Below are positions 37,950-49,400 of a stretch of DNA of 64,000 bases, piece by piece (the stretch's first letter is position 1; the number at the start of each line of letters is the position of its first letter). Source of the stretch: Aselliscus stoliczkanus. Its lineage: Eukaryota > Chordata > Mammalia > Chiroptera > Hipposideridae. The stretch covers positions 2,699,501 through 2,763,500 of the forward strand of contig CM066736.1 in the NCBI GenBank assembly GCA_033961575.1. Direction: 5' to 3'. Under the pieces are notes generated by a model. The model made no database searches and had not been told where the DNA came from. It saw only the letters and a list, made by a program, of their open reading frames with translations. Both the position numbers and the translations under genes were made by a program.

Positions 37950-39660
37950 CAGCGCCGCTTCCAGTGCGTTTATCGGCCAGTTTGGGGCAGAAAGGCTCTC
38001 GGGAGAGAGGAAGTGAGCCTCCCCATGCGCCCCTGGCTTTCCAGGCGGCCAGCTCATCCTGGGACGGGTGGGCAGAGGCGCCGTGGACCCTCCTGCGGAC
38101 CCTCCGCTCAGCGTGGGTGGCATGCTCCCTTTTTCTCGGGTCAGCCCGCGCCACCTGAGCCCAAGGCCTGATGCCTGTGTCCCGCGGGGAGGGGCGCCCT
38201 ATCCCACTGCGCCCGGGACCCAGAGGCTGAACCCTCCCCTCATCCTCCCGCTGCCTGGGCTGGTGCCCCCAAATCTACTTGGCCACCCCGACCCCACGTG
38301 CGCAAAAGAACAGGAGTCGAAATCCCAGCCGGCCTCCCCGGAACGCTGCGGGCTCCGGGCTGCGTGCCCAATGCGCGCGTTAACGCGCCTCCACTCCAAC
38401 AGACCGTCCGTCCCGCTGCGGCTGGGGCGAATCCAGCCCCTCTGCGCCTCGCCGTCTCCACTCGGACCCCTCCCCCAAACTGCTTTGAAATCCACCTCCA
38501 GTTCCCAAGGGGAGGTCCCAGATTTTTGGCAAGAGACACGTGCAGCAAACGTGCCTTCCTCCGGGGGCCAAGCTCGGTTGGGGAGAAGGGCGCGCAAAAA
38601 CCTGGGTCCCCTCGTCCTGGATCTGCAGCCCCACAGAGGGGCGTTGGGGCGGAGCCCACAGTCGTCGGGATGGAGACGCCGAGATTCGCTTCATCTCTAG
38701 CCTCACAGGTTGGCTGAGCTGGGGCAGGGTGGGGACCCTGACTTCGGGGCGAAGATACGCGAGGCGCTGGGACGCTCCTGTCCCCCAGTGCTGCAGTTTG
38801 GCTGACCTGAGGCTAGGCAGTTGGGAGGCAATCAAAGGAACCTTTCCCTTAGGCCCCACCCTTGGGACCGCACCCAGAGACGGGACCAGCCAAACTGCCG
38901 GATCCGCTCAGCCAGACAGAGGGAGCGCGCACAGGCGCTGCGGAGGCTACTCGCCATCCCGCCGGGTCCCCCGACAAGCTCCAGGTCGAGGCCCCTCCGT
39001 CTGAACGCGCCAGAGATCGGGGAGGGGTGGGGGGCTGCCGGAGCCCGAGCGCCAAGGCCGCCGGCTTTGCGGGTGGCGTCCGCACGCCCTGGACGCGTCT
39101 CGGAGCGCCCGCCCCGCCGTGTGTGCCGAGCCCCTGGCGACTCCGGGGGCAGCGCCGGCGGTCCGCCCGCGATTCCGAGGTCTGCATCCGCCCGCCTGCG
39201 GGTCCTGCCCCAGAGGCTCGGCTCCACCACCGCGCGCTCCTGCGGGGCAACCTCTCCCGCCCGCTCCGGTCGCCACGTCCCCGCCCCGCCTCTCGGGTGC
39301 GCCCCTGCTCCGGCGCCCAGGCCTCCGGAGGACACGCCTTTCCCCGCCTCCCCTTCCGTCCCGAGCCGCGCCTCCCGCCTCGGGCCCCTCTCTTCACGTC
39401 CTGCACCCACCAGATCCGGGGGGAGCGCCAGGCGCGCGGGGCGAGCATCCTTCCACCGGGACAGGGAAGATGCTAGGGCAGGACCGGCGCCCCGGGGGAG
39501 CCTCGCCCCGCACTTCTCTGGGCACCCCCTCCTTGGCGCTCCGCGTCGCAGCCCCTGAGAATTCTGCCCAGGTCTCCGTCCAGGGACAGAGATGGCGGTC
39601 GCCCTTCCGTCCTCCCGGGTCGACACTCCCCAGCGCCCACTTTCCGGTCACAGCCTGATC
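37950..39660. promoter_or_regulatory. CpG island, possible promoter, gene unknown
   Basis: About 1.7 kb of very GC-rich, CpG-dense DNA in a genome whose other parts are CpG-poor. It holds many CCGCCC/CCCCGCC boxes (for example near 39160, 39250 and 39285) of the Sp1/KLF type and a perfect 14-bp palindrome gcgcgttaacgcgc at 38375-38388. No TATA box is evident. Overlapping 100-260-codon frames on both strands are expected from the composition. In mammals such islands usually mark promoters, so an unseen transcript or an intragenic promoter of the TMEM132B locus is inferred. Confidence 0.8.
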
Positions 39661-40996
39661 TAGGCTCGGGAGCCCGGGACATGCGGGATTAAAGGTTCTA
39701 TGTGGCTTAATTTGGGGAGATCTATAGCTGCATTTTTAGAAGGGAAAAACGCGCAAAACTAGAGCATATACACACAGGTACACATCGCACCAGAAAGGAT
39801 TAGCAGTGCTATCCACCCTCGAGAAAGGGAGTGGGACATGCGGGACAGGAGAACATTATTTGTTCAAGCCCTCCTCTTTCTGTGCTATTTGATTTTGTAA
39901 TGTGCTTGTGTTGTCTACTCAATAAAACAAGCAAACGAACAAATCTGTCCCTGTAGCCGTGTCCCCAAGGCCCTGACCCTCACCAGGAGTTCCTGTGCTG
40001 TCAGGCTGCCCCCTCTCAGGATGTGTCCCAGCTGTCACCTGTGTGGTACCAGTGCTCAGCCTCAGGGGCTGGGGGAGCTGGGCCTCTGCGGACCAGGATT
40101 CTGACCCCTTCTGGAATGTGACAGGCGGAAGGGACAGGTGGGAAGTCACAGATCTTCAGGGAGAGGCTCAGACTCCAGCTGCCACCCCCTCCCCAAACCA
40201 ACAGCGCCTGGCAGTGCCTCAGAGTGGGTGCTTCTCACCTACAGGGCAGTCTCCACGGCTCCTGTGTGCACCCTGTGCACGCTCACATATCAGGAAGGCA
40301 GCCTGCCTGACTTTTTCACGTGTCACCTTCATTCCTGGTTACTAGAGAACCCCCGAGGCTATCCTGATCCCAAAGGCCTTAAAAACATGCAAGCAAGCAA
40401 GCCAAGGAATAAACTGGAACAATAGAAACACCCAGAAACTGCAAATCCCTTTCTTTGTTCCCTAAGACTGGTCCTACCAGGGAAACAATAGCCACTCCTG
40501 ATAAAAGGGGGGCGGCAACTTGGAGAATGCCTCCCCCCCCCAGCCCTGGCCTCTCCCTGGGGCTGGGATCTGGCCCTGGGCTGGCTGAGGAAGACTTGGG
40601 GGTGTTTTGGTCCATTTCACTTTGTGACGTCAGCAGAAGGACACACAGGACCCGGTGCCTTGGTGACAGAGGTCCTGTGTCACGCTTAGACACCTGCTGT
40701 GCAGCTGATGGGAGCGCACTGGGAACCAGCTGGCCATGGGGCCCAGGAAGGTTAGGTCAGGTGAGAGCGGGACCACCTGCCCGGCCACTTTTCAGCGCCC
40801 TCTCGTCCTAGTCAAGCTCAGTCCAGGTGTACCTTTTACTTCTGACAAGGGACTGCTGCTGGGCCCTGTGACTTTAACACTTGGCAGTTTGGACAGAATC
40901 CGGCCACTGGGCATGTGTAGACCATTGATCCGCCTCCCTCCCATCGGTGTCCTAACTACAAGGGCACACAGAGTGCACATCCTGCTGCTTTGGGGG
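39661..40996. other. noncoding flank of the CpG island
   Basis: No exon with convincing splice sites or domain. C-run near 40533-40542 (cccccccccc type). No repeat recognised. Confidence 0.35.
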
Positions 40997-41191
40997 CATA
41001 GCCTCACTTTATTTATTTTTATTTTTTTATTTTTTTGAGGGCAGTGTCACTGGCCCTCATATGTGGGACTCAAACCAGGGCCGCTGGCTTCCCAAGCCAG
41101 CGCTTAACCACCACGCCACTCGGCGGGCCCTTAATAGCTTATTAACTTTTTTCTTTCTTTCTTTCTTTTTTTTTTTCATAGCCTCACTTTA
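40997..41191 (-). mobile_element. tRNA-derived SINE with perfect 15-bp target duplications and a 5' extra segment
   Basis: The 15-mer catagcctcacttta occurs at 40997-41011 and again at 41177-41191. Between them, on the minus strand, lie a SINE of the short type (41012-41130) and, at its 5' side, about 46 extra bases (41131-41176): an A/G-rich run and ttaatagcttattaa. The duplications are identical, so the insertion is fairly young. Confidence 0.92.
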
Positions 41192-42519
41192 AAACGCCAA
41201 GCAATGCAGGCCCTCCCACTGGGATGTCCATGGTTCATGCTGCAGCTTTCTCCTCTGCGACGCCTCCAGCCCCACAGGGTTGGCCCAGTGTGGACTGCAC
41301 CAAACCCTGGATGATTGCTGTGTCACTGCTGCCACCCAAAGCTGGCCGCCTAGCCTGGCACATGGTGCCTGGGCTGGCATGTCCTCCTAGGTGTGGGGGG
41401 TGTGTCCCCTGGAACCCACAGAGGCCTACCGGACACTCTGCTTCCTTGTTGTGCTGTGGGGGGGTGGGGATGAGCCTTCACTCCAGGAAGGGTGTCCTGC
41501 AGGCCTGTGACCGCTGGAGACCAGGTCCCAAAGCTGCACAGCCTCTGGAGCCATCTTTCCAAGGCCTCCAGCGTGCTGGCCCCTTGTACTCATCCTGTCC
41601 AGTCAGCGTGAGGCCCTTGACGGGTGGGTCACCGTGACCTCCAGTGGGATGTTCTGGTGGCCGGCATCTCTGGGGGCTGTATTTTGACAGGGGGAGAGAG
41701 TGTTGATCTGGTACCGAGACAACACTTTCCATTCATATTGTCCATCCACGTGAACCCAAAGATCTGTGTGCGAGTGTGTGTGTGCATGTGTGTGTGTGTG
41801 CAGTGCACACCTGTGCGCGCTGAGTGGCCATGCCAAATCTATTTCATGGTGGGGGTTGTAGTATGAAATGTGATGCCAAACCTAAGAGTCTGTATGTGGC
41901 AGTAGAATTGCTGCATTTTGGGGGTGTATGTATATATATCTTTAATTTTGGATGTTGCCAAATTGCTCACGAAAACATTTGTACTAATTGGCAAGTCATG
42001 TTTGAGGCTTGGAGGTTTCTTCACTTTCTGAAATGAGGGTTTTCCAAAAGTTGGTGCTTGTGTATCTTACGTTGGGGTGCATACCTCTGCTTGGCTCCAT
42101 GGCTCTGCAATTGGTGTTTGGTTTTGCAGAGAAACTGTCATCTCTGTGGCTTACCCTTTAATTTCCCTGCTGTCAGGAGGTAGAACTAAGTTATTCTCTT
42201 TTTAAAAGAATCATAGAAGTGGGGAATAATGAATGTAAAACACTGTCATTAAACAGAAGCAGATAAGCTGATAGATTGGCTGTCCCTGGGATTATGCTAT
42301 AATCAAAAGAAAGTAATATTTAATCATTTGCCCAAAAAAAGCCAACAACTCAGCAGTGATGGATTGGGTATCCTGACTCTGTGGCTCATTGCAGCCAATT
42401 GTCACTTTCCAGTTAGTGGAGGGAATAAAAAGTGCAGAGCAGTTCAGTGATTGTTTTAAGATCATGCCAGGCCTCCTGAACGCTTGAAACACCTGAACTG
42501 TTTGTTGCAAAGTTAACCT
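41192..42519. other. noncoding, nothing firmly recognised
   Basis: A (TG)-rich run lies at about 41767-41802. A 137-codon plus frame (41224-41637) has no known domain. Confidence 0.35.
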
Positions 42520-42790
42520 CAGGGGCTGAGTTGTGTCCTCTCAAAATCCATACGTTACAGTCCTCACCCCAGGACCTCAGAGTGTCTTGATATTTGGAGA
42601 CAGGGACTTTGAAGGAGTGGTGAAGGTAAAACGAGGTCATGTGGTTGGGTCCTAATGCAATATGGCTGGGGTTTTTAAAAGAAGAAGTCAGGACACAAGT
42701 GCACAGAGGGACGGCCCTGTGAGGACACGGAGAAGCCAGGGAGAGAGGCCTAGGAGACAGAGCCCCACTGACAGGGCCCCTCCCTTGCCT
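42520..42790 (+). mobile_element. LTR 5' fragment, MaLR-like
   Basis: Contains gagttgtgtcctctcaaaat, aggacctcagagtgtcttga, aaacgaggtcatgtggttgg and cctaatgcaatatggctggg, in the usual LTR order. Confidence 0.65.
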
Positions 42791-42879
42791 TTTCCGGCTG
42801 CTGGTGGTCCCTGGTGTTTCCTGACTGCGGCTACATTTCTCCCATCCCGGCCCCCATCTCCATGAGGCCAAATGTCTCC

Positions 42880-42990
42880 TCTTCTTTTAAGGACACTTGT
42901 CATTGGATTTAGGGCCCGTCTGGCTAATGCAGGATGCGTGTATCTCAAGATCCGTGTCTTAGTTACATCTGCGAAGACCCCAGTTCCCAA
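42880..42990 (-). mobile_element. LTR fragment in inverted orientation
   Basis: ttttaaggacacttgtcatt, gcccgtctggctaatgcagg and ttacatctgcgaagacccca are the antisense of the segment covered at about 42580-42680. Confidence 0.55.
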
Positions 42991-43069
42991 GTCGTTCACA
43001 TTCGAGGCTCTAGCTTAGTGTACGGACATGGCTTTGGGAGCTGCCATCAGCCCACTGGACTACCCAGCG

Positions 43070-43165
43070 GGTGTTGTGGGGACTACACTATTTTATCTCG
43101 GGAAAGCGCTTGAACAGCGTCTGGCACCGAGTGAGTGATCTGTGAGTACTGACTGAGTTAACATT
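43070..43165 (+). mobile_element. MIR 3' fragment
   Basis: gggaaagcgcttgaacagcg then tctggcaccgagtgagtg is the conserved MIR 3' part. Confidence 0.6.
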
Positions 43166-45170
43166 ACTTCATCCACGCTTTTTTCAAAAGTAGAGGAAAG
43201 ACAGGCAAAGAATATGTTTCAAGAAAACAAGAAAGCACATTTCTTTGTAACAAAGACCATTCCTATATGATTAATATGCAAATATCAGGTTAACATGTTG
43301 AAAGAATCAGCTTAAAACACCCATTAGGAACAAACCTTGGTGCCTCTGTGATAAACACACAGAGAAGATGTATCATGAAAAATGTAATGAACCCATAAAA
43401 GGGCTCAGATTTCAACAGCGTTCCTTTTGACATGCAAATGGGAGAGTGCTGCCTCTGGGAGCCCCACACGCGGGGCATACCCGCGGGTTCTCACCCCTGA
43501 GCGTGTCTGCCGGCCCTCCAGGGGTCTGAGGCCCCGCACCCCCCCACCACTGGGCTGTGGCAGCAGCAGCCTGGGTGACCTGGAAAGAGTCTCTGGGGCC
43601 CAGGGGCGGGGTCTTTCTGGAGGCAGGTGCGGCCTGGGGTGTGAGGCTGGGCTCTGGGGGGCATCAGGCAGATCACAGACTCTTCGCGTCTTCTGTGACG
43701 TGGGGGTTTCCTTGCAGGCCCGCGGAGGGGATTAAATGGAGTGAAATACAGAGCAGCCCAGCCTCCGTGAACATTGTTCTTCACGCGAAATCCGCCCTGA
43801 GGACTGGACCCCAAATGCAGTGGTTTTGAAGATGTTTTTTCCTCTAAAACTGATTTTCTTAACCCACAATACACAATAGGTGCATGAAAATGGATCCTTA
43901 AAGAGCATTTCCAGGTCCATTTTGCTTCCCGCACCCCAGAAACTCTTGAGGATTCCACTTTTACCTCTTTCAAAGGCAGCAGCAAATAAAGCGGGTGCTT
44001 TGCCGGAGGCCGAGACCATGATTTACTGAGGAATGAAAGACAGGAGGCTCAGAAGGAGCCCAGGAGAGGAAACCTGAGTGGAATGCGCTGTGCTGCCCGG
44101 AGAGCAGAGCTGGGGTGGCTGATGTGGGGAGACAGCAGTCAGCCCTCAGGAAATGATCCCCAAAGATAAGAGAAGGCTGGTTAGGCGCAGGGGCAGCTCC
44201 ACCCCACCTGGGCCCGGACACAGGCGGGGGCTTCCCTGTGGTATCTTAAGGTCGGCGGGTAAAATCATAATCTATCCCATCAGTGGAGCCGGGTTTGACA
44301 CAGAAAGACCCATCTTTGTATGACAACTCCAGAGACTACTGAGTTGTGTGGGCCAAACGAAGACGATCTGGGGGTCAGAGGTGGCTCCTGATCTCCACCT
44401 GTCAGCTGCCTGAGCTGTGAGAAAGCAGACGGAGGGGTGGGGGTGGCTCTCAGCTTCTCCTTATCGGGATGCAGTCCAATGTCCACGTAGCATCGCCACC
44501 CTCTTAGGTGCTGCTCAGCACCTTCCCTGCGTGGAGGTCACGCTGAGAGCTGGGAGTCTCTGAGCAGCGGGTCAGGGAGCTGCGTCTGCCTTGGTGACTC
44601 TGCCCAAGGCACTTGGATTGTTTCTCTTCTCCAAGGTGGAAGGCGGGCTTCCGTCGGGTTTCCTTTTACCTGTCCGCTGCTTGAGACTCAGGTGTGCGAT
44701 GGAGGGTTGTGCCCTGTGTTTCAGGAGAAGCCCCCTGTTGTCTGAGTGGTGGGAGCAGGGGCTGTGGGGAAGGGCAGCTCAGGACACGGCTTATGAATGA
44801 GGCTTCCGTGGCTGTGAACGCACGGGGCGTGCGGGGGCCTCTGACTGTGAGCTTCACGTGGGTGGAGGGGCGGGGGAGGGGGATGGTCTCCCTGGAAGAG
44901 AGGCTCAAAGCTGGTCTCATGTGCTGGTCACACCCAGTTGTCAGCTCCACCCAGCCACAGGTGGGCTGGGAGGGCAACCCAAGCCCCATGGGGGGTGGGA
45001 CGCTGGAACCACTTAGGGATGAGCGCTCATGGCCACGACTTTCTCCATTTATGAACGGTCTCCTGTATTTTTGTTCTCTCAAAGCTGTCTTCTCCAACTG
45101 GGAAATAAGCTCAGGACATTTGCTGAGAACAGAGCTTGGCACACAGTAACTGCTCACTATGTATTTAAAT
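43166..45170. other. noncoding, nothing firmly recognised
   Basis: GC-rich parts at 43430-43730 and 44600-45000 give overlapping frames (up to 164 codons) without domains. Text near 45110-45150 (gagcttggcacacagtaact) resembles an L2 or MIR end. Confidence 0.35.
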
Positions 45171-45174
45171 AAAA

Positions 45175-45255
45175 TATTTTATATATATAGATATAGATAG
45201 ATATAGATATAGATATAGATATATATAGATATAGATATTATAGATATTGAACGTT
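45175..45255. repeat. (AT/GATA)n microsatellite
   Basis: Alternating atatag, gatata and tagata units, read directly. Confidence 0.9.
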
Positions 45256-45704
45256 TGGATGAATGTGTTCTATTCCAAACTTGAAGACCCAGGAAAGTGC
45301 ACATTTGTGACATTTCGTTGAGTTGGAGACTGTCTACAGGTTATTTTCGCCACTGGGTGCGCCTTACCTCTTCGCAGGTGTGCTGCCCTGGATATTGTGG
45401 GGCGTGCTCGCTTTGATGACGCTCTGCCTCTCAGCAGCTCACACTTACCATTCCAGCCCTGCACTTCCTTCTGCCTCCCTCAGATGCGCGAATGGGTCCA
45501 TCTCCTTCCGTGAGGTTTCTGAGTTCTGTTGTGATTTGAGTGTGGGATGAGGGCCCTGGGGCCTGAGCCCTGTTCCCTGCAACCTAGGGATGCTCCAGCA
45601 AGAAGAGGACATCGGACATCACGGCCACCGCCCATTCTCTCACTGGACATGAGCAAGTTTTGCAAGACAAAAGAGAAACACAACTTTACAAAAATATGGC
45701 TTGT
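45256..45704. other. noncoding, nothing recognised
   Basis: No exon or repeat recognised. Confidence 0.4.
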
Positions 45705-45749
45705 TACCATTCCATTGACTTTATTCCCTATGCTGTACTCCACATCCTG

Positions 45750-45815
<66 letters not shown>

Positions 45816-46000
45816 GTTGACATTCATTATTATTCTGCTTCAGATTCTTCAAATCAGTACACTGCAGTGATCAGGCATCTACACCGTCCATGACGTGGTC
45901 TCCCTAATAAGACAAGTGTCCATTGGATACCTTACAAAATCTTTACATTATTGATGATATTCCCCAAACTGTCTTTGAGGAGTATAAATGTCTAACTTTT
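45705..46000 (-). mobile_element. L1 3' UTR fragment carrying an (AT)n run
   Basis: tattccctatgctgtactcc and acatcctgtgaata, then (AT)n at 45752-45807, then tatagttgacattcattatt and agtgatcaggcatctacacc. All are antisense L1 3' UTR words, although their order around the AT run looks rearranged. Confidence 0.65.
45752..45807. repeat. (AT)n microsatellite
   Basis: About 28 uninterrupted AT units. Confidence 0.97.
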
Positions 46001-46547
46001 ACATTGGTTTGTACACCTGATACTAATTATATATATGGTTTACCATTTCCTCATGCATGCATGAGTCTAGTGGATAATTGCTCAGCCAGACAAAATAATA
46101 TAACCAATGCATATAAGACAAGCATGCCTTTGCATGGAATTAATCCCAGGAGAACTTGCATAGATGTCATCAGCAAAGAAACTGGAGAAGTCATATGAAT
46201 GGAGTTCCTTAAAGGAACTGTGGTTGACTTAAGACCTAAGGACTACAGAGTACTTGGCCTACAAGAAAGCTTTTGAGGCTATTGTAATGGATACAGTGGG
46301 CCAAGGAGGGGATATGATGGAACCACTGGGTTTTAATTAATTGGATCTGGGAATGCATGTTTCTCAAAGGAGAGCTCTTCATTTAAGCGAATTTATACAC
46401 TTTGGGATTTCAGGAGCCTATAAAATTTTTTTCCCATGAAATTTCTGCTAGGCTGACAAGTGTTGAAAACCACCAGACAAGTGGAAAGTTACAAGAATAA
46501 CTCTGATTTCTTACTAAAATGACATTCAGTATGTCAGAATGCTCCTG

Positions 46548-46550
<3 letters not shown>
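46001..46550. other. unrecognised segment between L1 pieces
   Basis: About 500 bp with no repeat I know. A 91-codon plus frame runs into it from 45923 and ends at 46198. It has no recognisable domain. Confidence 0.35.
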
Positions 46551-46617
<67 letters not shown>

Positions 46618-46702
46618 CTCTATCTCTCCTCTCTCTCTCTCCCCCTCAATCTCTCCTCCCTCCCTCTCTCACTTTCTCTCTCTCTCCCTCCCTCTCTCTT
46701 AT
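46551..46702. repeat. (CT)n microsatellite and CT-rich tail
   Basis: Pure CT at about 46552-46612, then degenerate CT/CCT text to 46702. Confidence 0.95.
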
Positions 46703-46704
46703 TT

Positions 46705-47580
46705 TCAGATTTTTAAAATTGTGGTAAAATACACAAAATTTATTATCTTAAACATTTTAAATGTACATACAGTTCAGTGGTATTAAATACATTTACAATA
46801 TTGTGCAATTATTGCCATCCATCTTCATAATTAATTTCATCTTGAAAGCTAAAACTCTGTGCCTATTAAATAATAATCCCCCCCTCCCTTCAGCCCCTGG
46901 CAACCACCATTCTATGTATCCCGTTTAAGTGGAATCATACAGTATCTGTCCTTTTGTGCCTGGCTTATTTCATTCAGCATAATGGCCTCCGGGTTCATCC
47001 ATGTTGTTGCCTGTGTCAGAATGTCTTTCCTTCCTAAGGCTGGTAATACTCCATTGTGTGGCTGGACTATCCATTCATCCATCTCCATGGACACTTGGGT
47101 TGCTTCCATGTTTTAGCTGTTGTGAGTGGTGCTGTAGTGAACCTGGGTGCACACCCATCTCTTTGAGACCCTGCTTTCAATTCTTTTGGCTATATCCCTA
47201 GAAGTGGGGGTGCTGGGTCATATGGTCGCTCTATTTCTGGTATTTTGAGGGATCCGCATCCTGTTTTCCACAGTAGCTGCACCATTTTACATTCCCCACT
47301 AATAGTGCCCAAGGGTTTCAATTTCTCCACATCCTTGCCAACATTTGTTTTCTGTTTTTTGAGAGTAGCCATTCTAGTGAGTGCAAGGTGCTACCACATT
47401 GTGGTTTTGATTTGCGTTTCTCTAATGATTAGTGATGCTGAGCTTTCCGTGTGCTTATTGGCCATTTGTACATCATCTTTAGAGAAATGTCTATTCAAGT
47501 CCTTGACCCATTTTTGAGTTGGCTTGTTTGTTTCTTGTTGTTCAGTTTTAGGAGTTCTCTATATATTCTGGGCTTCTCTG
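46705..47580 (-). mobile_element. L1 fragment (ORF2 3' end and 3' UTR)
   Basis: Antisense order: ttgtggtaaaatacacaaaa, cagttcagtggtattaaata, ccctggcaaccaccattcta, tttccacagtagctgcacca, tttgatttgcgtttctctaa and gtctattcaagtccttgacc. The ORF2 part is broken by stops. Confidence 0.9.
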
Positions 47581-48077
47581 AACTACCCTACTATATTTAA
47601 AAATTCATGAGAATGGAGGTCCTGTTTGGGCTTGTCTTCAAATAGCTCAGAGTACTTTCACATTGTAGGTGCTCATGATATGTGTGCTGAGCTACCCTTA
47701 GTCAATAGACTATTTGTGATATTTCTCTTGGCTAATGATTTCTTTCTCTCTCCTTTGATTTTACTTTTAAAAATGTATTTAGCTCTTATGGTGTTGAAAT
47801 AATTACTGATGCTTTGAGGTGCCATAAGTATCAGCGATGACTGAGTCAACAGTGGGTGGTTTACCTTCCCGGAGAAGGCTGGTAATCATTGTTATTTGTG
47901 ATGCTCCCTGAGAAAGTCACCTTCGGTCCCCTTACACACTACTGGTTCAGCATCACAACAGGCACCTTCAAGACACTAGCACTGGTGCTCCCACTGCTGG
48001 GAATGGCTGAGTTGCTTCTTACAGATCAACATTTCCCCAAATAGCAATTATAAAAAATGAAAAAAGGAAAACACATG
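47581..48077. other. noncoding, nothing firmly recognised
   Basis: About 47610-47690 may be an L2 end (cacattgtaggtgctcatga). No exon seen. Confidence 0.35.
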
Positions 48078-48217
48078 TGCACGCATACACACACACACTC
48101 ACACACTCATACACTCACACACACTCACACACTCATACACACACTCATACACACACATACTCCCACACTCACACACTCACACACACATACGCACACACTC
48201 ACACACTCACACACAAT
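48078..48217. repeat. (CA)-rich ACACTC microsatellite
   Basis: Mixed acac, actc and atac units, read directly. Confidence 0.95.
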
Positions 48218-48349
48218 GACAGCTATCTAAAGGGAGTGGAGAGTAAACAAAAGATTGAAATCAGTGCTTAAAACTGCGAAGGGTCTAGAATAGAAAAATA
48301 TATTTATATATAGGAAAAATTAAATCACAGAAATTGCAGGATTACATAA

Positions 48350-49400
48350 CGTGATTTTGAGACTTAAGATAAAACTGCATGAATCAAGACAGTGTGATAC
48401 TGGCATAGAGATATCCAAATAGATCAATAAAACAGAATCAAGAGTCTAGAAACATACACATACTTGTACATACAAGATCAACTGATTTTCAAATAGGTGA
48501 CAAGCCAAAGATGGAGAGCAAGTGTTTGTAAAACCTATCCCTGAAAAAGGACATGTATCTAGACTTTACAAAGAACACCCAAACCCCAATAATAAGAAAG
48601 TAAACAACTCATTTTTAAAATGACAAAAACAATGAAACAGGTACGACAACAAAGCAGACATAGAAATAGCTCATAAGCACATGGACAGATGGTTAATGCA
48701 ACTAGTCAGGGGGGGAACGTGAGGGAAAACCAGTGAGATACCAGCACACGCCCTATGGATGGTCAGAACGAACAAGACTGACAATGTCAAGTGCTAACTA
48801 GGATTTGGAGCAATTGGAATCTTTACATATGGCTGGTGGGAGTGCAGACATACATGGCCACTTGGAGAACAGTGTGGCAGTTTCCTACACAGGGAAATAT
48901 GCCCTTCCATGGGACCCAGGAATCCCACGTGTAAATATCTACGAGATATGATAACATTATGTTCACACTAAGAATTGAACACAAATGTCATTGTGTCCAC
49001 TCATTACAGCCAAATGTCCATGAACTGGTCAGTGGATAAATAAACGGATTCGTCCACACAACTCTGAAAAAGAATATGTAATGCATGAATGTGCATGGCT
49101 GAATCTCACAAGAATCACACAAATTGAAAAAGCCAGATCAATGACTACACTCTGTATGATTCCGTGTGTCTCTCATCAGACGTGATGAGAGAAAGCATGT
49201 CGGTGATCGTTAGGGCTGAGAGTTACAGAGAGGGCACTGGTTGCAAAAAGGCGATCAGGGATTTGGGGGGACCGACACGGTGTGTCTTGAGGAGGGTGCT
49301 CACTATGACATGCTTGTTTGCTGACATTCATTGAAATAGACACTTGATATTGTGAATTTTACTGTAACAGATCATAGCTCGTAGGCCTGACTAAAAAGAG
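48350..49400 (+). mobile_element. L1 fragment (ORF2 3' end and 3' UTR)
   Basis: Sense order: tgtgatactggcatagagat, atcaactgattttcaaatag, gctcataagcacatggacag, tttacatatggctggtggga and cactctgtatgattccgtgt. Many stops and indels; no coding capacity. Confidence 0.88.

Noticed and set aside
38821..39626. Overlapping frames up to 264 codons on both strands in the CpG island
   Set aside because: CpG-rich DNA is poor in stop codons. No frame shows a domain, signal peptide or convincing splice context.
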